From Bacilli bacterium (GTDB lineage: Bacteria; Bacillota_I; Bacilli_A; RFN20; CAG-826): a stretch of DNA of 10,276 nucleotides. The stretch is taken from assembly GCA_024698065.1 (NCBI GenBank), contig JAILRR010000012.1:1-10276 (forward strand), given 5' to 3'. This document shows, one piece after another, positions 1 to 7,130 of this stretch. The number at the start of each line of letters is the position of its first letter. Position 1 is the first letter of the stretch. The notes beneath the pieces were generated by a model. That model was not told where the DNA came from, did not search any database, and saw nothing but the letters and a program-made list of their open reading frames with translations. The translations under genes were made by a program, and so were the position numbers.

Positions 1-444
1 TATTATCATGATGCCTTAAAGGTGCCAGTCATCTCTGATGATTCAGGCATTGAAATCGATGCCTTAGGCGAGCATTTCCCAGGCGTTCATAGCGCCCGTT
101 TCGCCGACAAAATCCAAGAAGAATTTGGCAAAGGATATGAGGTGGTGAACGCCTACGTCTTAGAAAAGCTCAAAGGTAGCCCAAATAGAAAGGCTTCCTA
201 CCACTGCGCAATCTGCTTAATCGAAGAGGACGGGAAGGTCAATTACTTCGATGGGATTTGCAATGGGCAAATCAACTCCGAGATAACTGGCACGCATGGA
301 TTTGGCTATGACCCAATCTTCAAAGCCGATGAAGGAGATCTCTATTTCGGACTTGCCTCAGAAGAAGACAAGAACAAAGCCTCTCACCGCGGGAAGGCCA
401 TTGAGAAGTTCGTCAAATATCTAAAAGAAAAAGAAGGGAACTAA
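1..444 (+). CDS. rdgB: RdgB/HAM1 non-canonical purine NTP pyrophosphatase, 5'-truncated
   Basis: The enzyme hydrolyses dITP, XTP and related deaminated purine nucleoside triphosphates to the monophosphate and pyrophosphate, keeping them out of DNA and RNA. It is a soluble cytoplasmic dimer in the family. The frame is open from base 1 (YYHDALKVPVISDDSG), so the gene starts before the window; the GTG at 22 is an internal Val codon, not the start. Family signatures visible are SDDSGIEIDALG followed by PGVHSARFA, then GTHGFGYDPIF, and the C-terminal SHRGKAIEKF. About 148 codons are present of a usual ~195-200, so roughly the N-terminal quarter, including the T/SxN-K substrate-binding start, is missing because of the window edge. 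The stop codon lies in the loop of a terminator hairpin, so this is the last gene of its transcript. Identity is firm from the three motifs. Confidence 0.95.
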   Translation, partial: YYHDALKVPVISDDSGIEIDALGEHFPGVHSARFADKIQEEFGKGYEVVNAYVLEKLKGSPNRKASYHCAICLIEEDGKVNYFDGICNGQINSEITGTHGFGYDPIFKADEGDLYFGLASEEDKNKASHRGKAIEKFVKYLKEKEGN

Positions 445-457
445 GCCCTTCTTTTTT
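428..457. terminator. Bidirectional intrinsic terminator
   Basis: AAAAAGAAGGG (428-438) pairs perfectly with CCCTTCTTTTT (446-456) around a 7-nt loop. On the plus strand the stem runs into a T tract ending at 457. On the minus strand the same stem is followed by TTTTTCTTTT. It lies between two convergent genes and can end both. The rdgB stop codon (442-444) sits in the loop. The stem has only four G-C pairs, so efficiency is uncertain. Confidence 0.75.
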
Positions 458-462
458 GTTTG

Positions 463-1677
463 TTAATGAAGAACGCTGACAACAGGATGAATCCTGACGT
501 TGCCATGGAGATCAGCGTGCCCACCTACTGGCGTGTCGCTTAAGGCGCCTTCGCCTTTGATGGTGGCGAAGCTCATCTCTCTTCCTTCGATTGAAGAGGA
601 ATGAAGGTTAGCTGAATCGGCTTCGTTCTTGTATACGCCTTCCATGGTGTGACAAATCTTCGTCGCATCGCTTCCGGTCACATCGTCATAGGTGTATTTG
701 ATGACATCATCGAGCTTGACGGTGATGGTCGTCACATTCCCAGTAACGGTTCTATCGAAGACGATGGTTTTTCCATACTCCGCGTCGAAGGAACCGACCT
801 TGGTTGTGTTTGTTGGATCATATAGCGAGACGGTGAATTCCTTTTTGGTGACCTCATAGGCAGATTTGAATTCAAGAGGGAGGACGCCTTTGCTAAGCTC
901 TCCTAACTCGATCCATTTATCGCCATCACTGATGTAGGAATAGTATGTTGGCATATGATCCGTGAGGGTTTTGTCGAGATAAATGACGCCTTTGTTGCCA
1001 GTAGCGTCTGCGACGATCGGTGCGCCTGAGCCCCATGCGAACTGATTGGCGTTCGTTCCGCTCTTCCACTTATAGGAAAGGGTGTCGGTGCTTTGGAATT
1101 TGGCGCTTGTGTCATCTTTCGCAAGAACCCAGCCATCGAAGGCGTAGGTGTTGTAGTACTCAGGAAGAGCTTCGGTTGGAGTCACGGTTGGGAAAGCGAT
1201 AGGAGAGCCGAATTCAACCATCGCGCCCCCTTCCACTTTTTCGCCGTTGTTTTTGAATGTCGTCTCAATCTTATAAGGTTGCTCGGTGAATTTAGCGGTC
1301 ACCTTGCAGTTGGCTTTGATGTGTCCTAGGTCAATTGCTGAGCCTTGGTCTTCGCTGGCGAGCCTAGAATCCAAAGCGGAATCATAGGTTCCTTCCCACG
1401 AGTCAAAGACATATCTGGCGCCTGGGGTTTGGAGATCCATGTCGCTATGAGGCATGAAATCATAGACTTCTTTCCCTTCCATGGCTTTGCAAACTAGTGG
1501 GGCAATGCCATCTTCTCTTACATAGGCATATCCAACTTGAACGCCAGTCTCATCAAAATAACTGACTGTATAGGTTGGACTAGCTAATTTTGAAGACGAT
1601 CCATCGCAGCTTGAAAGGATGCCAGTCATCGACAAAGCAGAAATAAGAATGAGTTTCGAAAACGATCTCTTTTGCAT
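463..1677 (-). CDS. Lipoprotein with InlB/Flg_new-like beta repeats
   Basis: Predicted 404-residue surface lipoprotein of unknown function. With the ATG at 1677 the N-terminus is a clean lipoprotein signal: basic MQKR..K, a hydrophobic stretch LILISALSMTGI, and the lipobox LSSC with the lipidated Cys at residue 24, followed by a Ser/Gly-rich tether. The frame continues upstream to a TTG at 1785, but that would bury the signal peptide behind 36 charged residues, so the ATG is preferred. Three segments resemble the Listeria-Bacteroides (InlB B / Flg_new) beta-grasp repeat: about 35-95 (YTVSYFDETG to FDSW), 134-186 (KIETTFKNNG to YAFDGW), and 280-309 (FTVSLYDPTN to YGKTIVF). Such repeats are usually stalks or adhesion modules. 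There are no other membrane segments and no catalytic motif that I recognise. No Shine-Dalgarno is visible; see the -10 element just upstream. Lipoprotein status is confident, function is not. Confidence 0.8.
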   Translation of the reverse strand: MQKRSFSKLILISALSMTGILSSCDGSSSKLASPTYTVSYFDETGVQVGYAYVREDGIAPLVCKAMEGKEVYDFMPHSDMDLQTPGARYVFDSWEGTYDSALDSRLASEDQGSAIDLGHIKANCKVTAKFTEQPYKIETTFKNNGEKVEGGAMVEFGSPIAFPTVTPTEALPEYYNTYAFDGWVLAKDDTSAKFQSTDTLSYKWKSGTNANQFAWGSGAPIVADATGNKGVIYLDKTLTDHMPTYYSYISDGDKWIELGELSKGVLPLEFKSAYEVTKKEFTVSLYDPTNTTKVGSFDAEYGKTIVFDRTVTGNVTTITVKLDDVIKYTYDDVTGSDATKICHTMEGVYKNEADSANLHSSSIEGREMSFATIKGEGALSDTPVGGHADLHGNVRIHPVVSVLH

Positions 1678-1683
1678 ATGTAA

Positions 1684-1689
1684 ATTATC
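1684..1689 (-). promoter_or_regulatory. Candidate -10 element (GATAAT) for the lipoprotein
   Basis: On the minus strand GATAAT is followed by exactly 6 nt (TTACAT) and then the lipoprotein ATG at 1677, which puts +1 on or beside the A of the start codon. There is no good -35 at 17 nt (TTTCTT); a TTGAAA is present but only 12 nt upstream. The spacing matches the promoter at 8537-8545, which raises confidence somewhat. Confidence 0.45.
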
Positions 1690-1707
1690 GAATAAAAAGT
1701 CTTTCAA

Positions 1708-1750
1708 AGAAAGAGGCTTTTCAAAAATAGCAGAAAGAGGCTCAAAATAG
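1708..1750. repeat. Imperfect tandem direct repeat upstream of lipoprotein
   Basis: Copy 1 (1708-1730, 23 nt) and copy 2 (1732-1750, 19 nt) share AGAAAGAGGCT and CAAAATAG ends. They differ by a 4-nt indel and are separated by one base. The repeat starts about 30 nt upstream of the lipoprotein ATG. If the longer TTG-initiated frame were translated it would encode the repeated peptide FEPLSA / FEKPLSL. It may be an operator pair or a slippage duplication. Confidence 0.6.
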
Positions 1751-1787
1751 GTGGAAATATCTTGATAGGAGTATAAAATACTCAATG

Positions 1788-1816
1788 TTGCCCCTCGTAA
1801 ACAATTTGGGCATAAT
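1788..1816 (+). promoter_or_regulatory. Sigma-A-type promoter for small membrane protein
   Basis: TTGCCC (1788-1793), a 17-nt spacer and CATAAT (1811-1816) match the -35/-10 consensus at 4 of 6 and 5 of 6 positions. Transcription would start near 1823, leaving a leader of about 25 nt that contains AGGA (1837-1840), 7 nt before the ATG at 1848. Confidence 0.65.
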
Positions 1817-1847
1817 ATAAAATCGAACTACGAAATAGGAACAGTCT

Positions 1848-2315
1848 ATGAAATCAGTAAAATCACCAACCCGTATCACTTCTGTGTTCGCCCTTATCTT
1901 CTCCTTCGTCGCGATGATGTGCATGTTCGCGGATGCCTTCTCTGGCACTTCCGGATGCGCCCGTGGCAATGTCTACTCCGTCATGTTCGCCCTCCAAAGC
2001 GGATATAACGTCGTCTGGCCTCTTATCATCGGATTCATCGCTATCTGCATCGTCCTTATCGCTGCTATCGGCGGAGTCCTCATTGGCGAAGCCGCTGGCA
2101 AGTCCATTGCCATCGCCGAGATCGTCTTAGGAGCTGCCGCTGGCATCCTCTTCATCTTCTCGATGCTCTTCTACACAAGCGCCAACCCAACCGTCGATAT
2201 GGCTAGCACCGCCGATTCCGGTTTAGGTGCCGGTTCCATCTGTGTCATCATCTTCAGTTTCCTTGCTGCAGGATTCGGTGCCATCGACCTTCTTGTTCAC
2301 AGCAAGAAAAACTAA
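1848..2315 (+). CDS. Small four-helix membrane protein, unknown function
   Basis: This is a 155-residue protein I cannot assign to a family. Four hydrophobic helices are evident: about 12-31, 56-80, 86-108 and 127-150. The N-terminus is basic (MKSVKSPTR) and the C-terminus is basic (HSKKN), consistent with both ends in the cytoplasm. Helices 2-4 are rich in small residues (Gly, Ala) and carry acidic residues near membrane positions (E81, E91, D147), which could line a polar interface. The segment 32-55 between helices 1 and 2 would face outside. The start ATG has AGGA at 7-nt spacing and a good promoter, and the gene ends in a terminator, so it appears to be a single-gene unit. It has no sequence link visible to its neighbours. 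It is a real gene with high confidence; its role is unknown. Confidence 0.85.
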   Translation: MKSVKSPTRITSVFALIFSFVAMMCMFADAFSGTSGCARGNVYSVMFALQSGYNVVWPLIIGFIAICIVLIAAIGGVLIGEAAGKSIAIAEIVLGAAAGILFIFSMLFYTSANPTVDMASTADSGLGAGSICVIIFSFLAAGFGAIDLLVHSKKN

Positions 2316-2331
2316 GTTCCTTAATTAATAA

Positions 2332-2360
2332 AAGACCCTCCGCAATGGAGGGTTTTATTT
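2332..2360. terminator. Bidirectional intrinsic terminator
   Basis: ACCCTCC (2335-2341) pairs with GGAGGGT (2347-2353) around the loop GCAAT, and flanking A and T runs extend the stem. On the plus strand TTTTATTTT follows, ending the small membrane protein transcript. On the minus strand the stem is followed by TCTTTTATT, ending the five-gene operon. The vsr stop codon (2355-2357) lies in the T run. Confidence 0.85.
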
Positions 2361-2783
2361 TGCTAATTTGTATCCTCTGCTCTTAAGGCCTTCGAGGATT
2401 TCGGTGACACATTTGTCGAGGCTTTTTTGAATTTCGCCACCCCAGAAACGGAAGATGAGATAACCTTCTTTGCTCAGTTTTTCGTTGACCTCAATATCCC
2501 TTTCGATATTCCTTTTGATCTTAGGAATCCAGTAATCCCTATTGCTTTGTATCTTCTTTTCATTCTCTTCGAAGTCTTTGCCATGCCAGAATTCGGAGTC
2601 GCAGAAGACCACTACTTTGACACCCTTAAAAGAAATGTCAGGATGGCCAAAGATGTATTTGCTGTTGCAACGGTATCTGCACCCTTTCTCATAAAGGGCT
2701 TTTCTTAGTTTGACTTCGATTGAGGTATCTTTGCCTCTAATCCTGCTCATCGTATATGAGACGGTGGCTTCATCGCGTTTCAT
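2355..2783 (-). CDS. vsr: Vsr-family DNA mismatch endonuclease, zinc-less variant
   Basis: Vsr nicks DNA 5' of the T in T:G mismatches left by 5-methylcytosine deamination and starts very short patch repair. This 142-residue protein has the family N-terminal motif MSRIRGKDT followed by E23, the GHPDISF strand with catalytic Asp49, and FWHG with His67, then the WIPKIKRNIERD helix and a late FRFW strand. Compared with E. coli Vsr, all four zinc ligands appear replaced (Cys66 by Glu64, His71 by Lys69, Cys73 by Phe71, Cys117 by Gly), and the His64 position is Asp62. As I recall, this CDSEFWHG-type variant recurs in Bacillota, so it is probably a working subfamily rather than decay. The ATG overlaps the stop of the upstream lipoprotein gene by 4 nt (ATGA), with no clear Shine-Dalgarno, suggesting coupled translation. 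No cytosine methyltransferase gene is in view. Confidence 0.88.
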   Translation of the reverse strand: MKRDEATVSYTMSRIRGKDTSIEVKLRKALYEKGCRYRCNSKYIFGHPDISFKGVKVVVFCDSEFWHGKDFEENEKKIQSNRDYWIPKIKRNIERDIEVNEKLSKEGYLIFRFWGGEIQKSLDKCVTEILEGLKSRGYKLAK

Positions 2784-3610
2784 TTATAGGAATAGCTGAC
2801 ATGGATGTCACCATAGATGTCAGTTTCGCTTAAATCAAGCTCAGGCACATCGCCCTTATACTCGTAATTCGACTCATAGTAGTCGACTTTCTTATCGGTC
2901 GAGGAAAGCGAGAAGGAATTGATGGAGACGCCCGCACTGAGGCTTGTCTCCTCAGCGTATAGATCGTTGACCGAAAGAGACTCCCCTTCGAAAGAGACAA
3001 CGAAGTTATCGCCTCCCGAGGAAAGAGCTTCGAAGGAAGTGAGGTTATTGAATTTGCCAATTGAGCTCATGAAGGTCTGGCAAAGCGTCAAAGAGGTGAC
3101 GTTATTTGAATTGATAAGCGTTGGCAGATTGATGAAGGATGCCAAAGCGGAGTCGGTCGTTGGGGTATAATCGTGGCTCTCACCATTCTCCGTAACGATG
3201 AATCGCTTATGGTCAAGATTATCAGGGTCGATGGACTCACTGACCGCTACTTCTTTTTTTGTATCGAGCGAATCATCGAAAAGATAATCGACCTCACTCT
3301 TATATTTGAGGCTATAGATGGTATTCTCATCAGACCTGAGATACGGGGCTTTGTATAAAACTTCTAAGTTTGATGTCTTGAAGACCTTCTTCTGGTTGCC
3401 ACTCTCATCGAGGACATATTCCTTGATCTCTGAACGGAGCGAATAAGAAACCGATTTGACCTCAAAGGAGTTTTGCTCCACTAAAGCGGCGTTGACAAGC
3501 TTATTGGCGGTCTCAAGGTCAATCGCCTTCGTATAGACGTTATTGCATGAAGAAAGAGCGAGGGAGACCCCCACTAAGGCAATGGCTTTCTTAACATTCT
3601 TTCTTCTCAT
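2780..3610 (-). CDS. Lipoprotein of unknown function in exporter operon
   Basis: This is a 276-residue predicted lipoprotein. The signal peptide has a strongly basic start (MRRKNVKK), the hydrophobic run AIALVGVSLAL and the lipobox LSSC, with the modified Cys at residue 22. The mature part is Ser/Thr-rich, acidic and soluble, with alternating beta-strand-like segments and no further membrane helix. I recognise no family; the pattern of long strands resembles extracytoplasmic lipoprotein folds that carry lipids or bind partners, but this is weak. It begins 2 nt after the stop of the second ABC exporter subunit and overlaps vsr by 4 nt, so it is an interior operon gene. A lipoprotein beside an ABC exporter could be an accessory or substrate-handling partner, or a self-protection (immunity) protein; these are inferences from position only. 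Confidence 0.8.
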   Translation of the reverse strand: MRRKNVKKAIALVGVSLALSSCNNVYTKAIDLETANKLVNAALVEQNSFEVKSVSYSLRSEIKEYVLDESGNQKKVFKTSNLEVLYKAPYLRSDENTIYSLKYKSEVDYLFDDSLDTKKEVAVSESIDPDNLDHKRFIVTENGESHDYTPTTDSALASFINLPTLINSNNVTSLTLCQTFMSSIGKFNNLTSFEALSSGGDNFVVSFEGESLSVNDLYAEETSLSAGVSINSFSLSSTDKKVDYYESNYEYKGDVPELDLSETDIYGDIHVSYSYK

Positions 3611-3612
3611 GG

Positions 3613-5403
3613 TTATTTGAATTGGGCCTCGTAGAGCTCGTGGTAGAATCCCTTCTTTCTATAAAGCTCTTCGTGCGTGCCCTGCTCAATGATAGCACCA
3701 TCTTTCATGACAACGATAAGGTCGCTTGAAACAATTGTGCTTAGACGATGGGCGACAACGAGTGAAGTACGCCCCTTCAAAAGTTCCTTGAAGCTATCGT
3801 TCAAGAGTTTCTCGGTGCGGACGTCGATGTTGCTTGTGGCCTCATCGAGGATGATAAAATCAGGCTCAAGGAGCATTAGTCTAGCAACATTGATGAGCTG
3901 CTTCTCACCAGAAGAGAGACCAGAGGAATCGCTGATGACCGTATCGTATCCCTGAGGGAGTCTTTCTATGAAACCGTCAGCCTCTGCTCTTCTTGCGGCT
4001 TCTTTGACCTCGGATAAGGTCGCGCCTTCTTTGCCATAGGCGATATTGTCAAAGACAGTGCCAGTGAAAATCCAGGTATCCTGAAGAACCATTCCAACAT
4101 GGTTTCTTAGGGATTTTTTCAAAATATCCCCTGCAAATTCCTCGTTAATCGAGATTTTGCCATTTGCCGGTTCGTAGAACCTCATGAGGAGGTTAATAAG
4201 CGTTGTCTTACCACATCCTGAAGGCCCAACAAGAGCGACTCTTTGTCCTCGCCTGACCTCAAGAGAGAAGTCATTGATGACGAGTTTGTCGTCCGTGTAG
4301 CCAAAGAAAAGGTTTTCCATTTTGAGGGTGTCAATCTTGCCGCTGATGTTTTTCTTGCCCTCGTCGATGTCTTTAGGCATATGGACAGCGTTATTGATTC
4401 TCTCAAGGGAAGAGAAAGCATAACTAAGTTCGTTCATGACATCGCTCACCTCATTGAATGGCTGCATGTAGTTAGAGGCATAGGTCAAGAAAGCACAGAG
4501 ATCGCCAACGGCAAAACCCAAGGCGAAGTAGAATGGCATGCCACCACCGCCGATGTTTGTACCGTTGATGATAAGGAAAGCACCAACCATTACGAGGGCG
4601 GCATTAATGAAAGCGTTTATCAATCTCGTCGAAGGATTGATCGTTGAAGCGCCCATTGTGGCCTTGAATGAATTCTGCCTGAATTTCTCATTCAATTCCT
4701 CAAACTCTTTTTCTTTGTCTTCGGCAATGCCAAGCGTCCTGATTGAGGTTGAGTTCTTGAGGGTCTCATTGACGAAAGAGGAAAGTTCACCGCTAGTGGC
4801 AGCCTGAGCTTTGAAATGCTTCGAATTGTATTTCGAGACAAAGTGGCTGACAACGATCGAAATAGGGGTCAGTAAGACGACAATCAGAGCGAGTATCCAA
4901 TTGAGCGTGAACATGAAGAAGAGGGTCACGAGGATAGTCGTCACTCCGTCATAGAGGGCGGCGAAACCGCTTAATAGACCAGTCTGAACGTTCTCGATGT
5001 CATTTATGAGCCTTTGGATCAAATCACCTTTCGATGAGGCGTCGATTTCCTTTATCGGAGCGTCCAAATACGCTTTGAAAAGTTCTTTCCTCACCCTGAA
5101 GATGACCTTTTGGCCAATATAGGCTTTAGTGTAATCGAAGATGTGTCTGAAGATAGTGCCAGCGACAAGAATGATCGCCAAGACGAAGAGAAGGAGCACC
5201 GGGATGAATCCACTTTCATCCATGCAAGTATCCTCAGGCCTGCATACGTGGGCTCTATGATCAGCGAAATAATTGATCAAAAGACCGGCTATGTAAGGTA
5301 TCGCGAGTTTACAGATGGTCGCTAAGGAAGAGAAGACAAGAGACAAGATGATGGCTAAGCGAGTTCCTTTGAGCCAAGGCCAGAGGCGTTTCAGTTTCTT
5401 CAT
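3613..5403 (-). CDS. Heterodimeric ABC exporter subunit, consensus Walker B/switch half
   Basis: A 596-residue type IV ABC half-exporter: an N-terminal six-helix domain (about 1-335) fused to an ATPase domain (about 357-596). Visible motifs are Walker A GPSGCGKTT (393-401), Q-loop Gln441, signature LSSGE (496-500), Walker B FIILDE with Asp520 and catalytic Glu521, and switch His552 (AHRLS). The signature departs from LSGGQ. In BmrCD/LmrCD/TM287-288-like pairs an altered signature belongs to the subunit facing the degenerate site, which fits the partner encoded just upstream. The first external loop (46-65) is long and has Cys54 and Cys60. Its ATG overlaps the partner's stop by 4 nt (ATGA) and has a strong AAGGAGG 6 nt upstream. 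The substrate cannot be read from sequence: drugs, lipids or peptides are all possible. Confidence 0.95.
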   Translation of the reverse strand: MKKLKRLWPWLKGTRLAIILSLVFSSLATICKLAIPYIAGLLINYFADHRAHVCRPEDTCMDESGFIPVLLLFVLAIILVAGTIFRHIFDYTKAYIGQKVIFRVRKELFKAYLDAPIKEIDASSKGDLIQRLINDIENVQTGLLSGFAALYDGVTTILVTLFFMFTLNWILALIVVLLTPISIVVSHFVSKYNSKHFKAQAATSGELSSFVNETLKNSTSIRTLGIAEDKEKEFEELNEKFRQNSFKATMGASTINPSTRLINAFINAALVMVGAFLIINGTNIGGGGMPFYFALGFAVGDLCAFLTYASNYMQPFNEVSDVMNELSYAFSSLERINNAVHMPKDIDEGKKNISGKIDTLKMENLFFGYTDDKLVINDFSLEVRRGQRVALVGPSGCGKTTLINLLMRFYEPANGKISINEEFAGDILKKSLRNHVGMVLQDTWIFTGTVFDNIAYGKEGATLSEVKEAARRAEADGFIERLPQGYDTVISDSSGLSSGEKQLINVARLMLLEPDFIILDEATSNIDVRTEKLLNDSFKELLKGRTSLVVAHRLSTIVSSDLIVVMKDGAIIEQGTHEELYRKKGFYHELYEAQFK

Positions 5404-7130
5404 TTGACGCCTCCTTTCTGGATATCAAAGATCTCGCGATAGACATCACAGGTCTTAAGAAGCTCTTCGTGTTTGCCGTTTGCGATAATGTGGCCATTAT
5501 CAAAGACAAGGATCTTGTCGCAGTCGATTAAGGATGAGGCCCTTTGGGAGACGATGATCTTCGTTAGGCCCTTGATTTTAGAAATGTTGGCTCTGACTTT
5601 CTGATCGCTTAGGTAATCTAGCGCGCTCATGGAGTCATCAAGAATAAGAACGTCCCCGCCTTTTAAGAGGGCTCTAGCGATAAGCAATCTCTGTTTCTGC
5701 CCGCCAGAAAGATTCGTCCCCCCTTCTTCAACCTCATGGTCAAGGAAGTCGTCGTACTTAGATACGTAGTCATAGGCCAAAGCATTCTTAAGGGCTTTGA
5801 TCATCTCATCTTCCGTCGCGTCTTTTTTCGCAAGAAGGAGGTTTGAACGGATGCTCCCTTTGAAGATGGATGGCTTTTGAAGGACGACGGATATCTCTTT
5901 CCTCAAAGCGTTCAAATCATATTCATATAGAGGGATGCCACGATAGAATATCTGCCCGTTAGTTGGTTCAAATAGCCTTAGCAAAAGGGAAATGGCCGTG
6001 CTCTTTCCACTGCCGGTTCCGCCAATGATGCCAACCGTCTCGCCTTGGTCGATTCTAAAAGTGAGGCCACTCACCGCGGGCTTATCGCCTTTTTTATTGC
6101 CATAGGTGAGGGAGACGTCTTTGAATTCGATTAATTTGGTTCCAGAAGCCTCTTCATCTTTGCTGATGACTCCCGAATTCTGAATATTGCCTTTCATAGC
6201 AAGAAGGGAATCGATTCTCTCTTTCGAAGCCAAAGCTTTGCTAAGGGAAACGATCATCCTTGAGAACATGACCATCGCGGCAAGACAAGAAACAAGATAG
6301 GAGACAAGAGAGACGATCTCACCAATCGTGATGGGGCTATCTTCTAGCTCGGAGAAGCCTCCGATTGCGACGATGAGGATAAGTGCGGCATTCACGAAGA
6401 AGAAAGTAAGCGGATTGAACCAAGCATTCGTGGAAGCAAGGCTCAATGATCTTTCGCGGTATGTCAAAACGCTTTTGCCGAATCTCTCTTCCTCATATTC
6501 TTCTTTTTCAAAGGCCCTCACCGGTCTAGCGCCCGATAAGACGTCATTCGAGACGAGGGTCATTTCGTCCAAAGAGCTTTGAATTGCTGAGTATTTTTGA
6601 TTTGTAGAGTGCATGATCCTGCCAATGACAAGAGCACATAGCAAAAGGGCGATGACAAAGATCAAGCCAGTTCTGAAATCGATTGTGAAAGCAAAAATCG
6701 TAGCGCCAACAAATAGGAAAGGAGGCCTAAAAATAAGCCTCATGAACATGTTCACTCCGTTTTGCATCGCGAATGTATCGTTATTGACGATGGTGAGTAT
6801 TTTCTCTTTGCCAAAGGAATCTAATTGCTTGTCACTAAGGGAACTGACCGTATGGAAAACTTCTTTCCTAAGGTCGTGAGCGTAGTCACAAGCAACCCGT
6901 GATGAAAGATATTGGGCGAGCATCGTGAAAAGGAAGCCAAAGATAGCGATTCCAAAGAGGATGAGAGAGGTCATCCAGGTGAAGTTCCAGTCCTTTTTCG
7001 TAACGCCTTCGTCAATGATGTAGCGGACTAGGAATGGCGAAAAGAGTTCTGTCGCGACTTCGAAAAGCTTCAAAGTAGGCGCTAGAAAAACCTTAAAACG
7101 ATATTTCTTCAAAGGCTTAAGCGAATTCAT
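5400..7130 (-). CDS. Heterodimeric ABC exporter subunit, degenerate-site half
   Basis: A 576-residue ABC half-exporter with six N-terminal helices (about 1-305) and an ATPase domain (about 333-576). Motifs are Walker A GGTGSGKST (370-378), Q-loop Gln418, a canonical signature LSGGQ (474-478), Walker B LILDD, where Asp499 replaces the catalytic Glu, and a switch VSQR where Gln529 replaces His. Those two changes define the degenerate, hydrolysis-poor ATP site of heterodimeric exporters. Its intact signature completes the consensus site of the downstream subunit. The start ATG shares one base with the stop of the Sel1 gene (TAATG), with an AAGG about 9 nt upstream. Together with the 4-nt overlap downstream this implies balanced synthesis of the two halves. 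Assignment as an exporter pair is firm; the cargo is unknown. Confidence 0.95.
   Translation of the reverse strand: MNSLKPLKKYRFKVFLAPTLKLFEVATELFSPFLVRYIIDEGVTKKDWNFTWMTSLILFGIAIFGFLFTMLAQYLSSRVACDYAHDLRKEVFHTVSSLSDKQLDSFGKEKILTIVNNDTFAMQNGVNMFMRLIFRPPFLFVGATIFAFTIDFRTGLIFVIALLLCALVIGRIMHSTNQKYSAIQSSLDEMTLVSNDVLSGARPVRAFEKEEYEEERFGKSVLTYRERSLSLASTNAWFNPLTFFFVNAALILIVAIGGFSELEDSPITIGEIVSLVSYLVSCLAAMVMFSRMIVSLSKALASKERIDSLLAMKGNIQNSGVISKDEEASGTKLIEFKDVSLTYGNKKGDKPAVSGLTFRIDQGETVGIIGGTGSGKSTAISLLLRLFEPTNGQIFYRGIPLYEYDLNALRKEISVVLQKPSIFKGSIRSNLLLAKKDATEDEMIKALKNALAYDYVSKYDDFLDHEVEEGGTNLSGGQKQRLLIARALLKGGDVLILDDSMSALDYLSDQKVRANISKIKGLTKIIVSQRASSLIDCDKILVFDNGHIIANGKHEELLKTCDVYREIFDIQKGGVK
5410..5417 (-). 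promoter_or_regulatory. Strong Shine-Dalgarno inside upstream ABC gene
   Basis: AAAGGAGG on the minus strand lies 6 nt before the ATG at 5403, within the last codons of the upstream ABC gene. It is the best ribosome binding site in the window and shows that this organism does use Shine-Dalgarno initiation inside operons. Confidence 0.85.

Noticed and set aside
1789..1812. Inverted repeat TGCCC...GGGCA spanning the -35 to -10 region before the small membrane protein
   Set aside because: The arms are only 5 nt with a 14-nt spacer, which is expected by chance; the bases are already explained by the promoter hexamers.
1848..2315. Small membrane protein as a toxin or holin
   Set aside because: Four helices, 155 residues, its own promoter and no partner gene or antisense RNA do not fit known toxin or holin layouts.
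2355..2783. Vsr gene as part of a restriction-modification or mobile island
   Set aside because: There is no methyltransferase, restriction subunit, transposase, integrase or terminal repeat in the window, and the gene is embedded in a compact operon.
4243..4647. Plus-strand open frame of 134 codons opposite the ABC gene
   Set aside because: It lies wholly inside a well-supported ABC subunit gene on the other strand and shows no family motif or ribosome binding site of its own.
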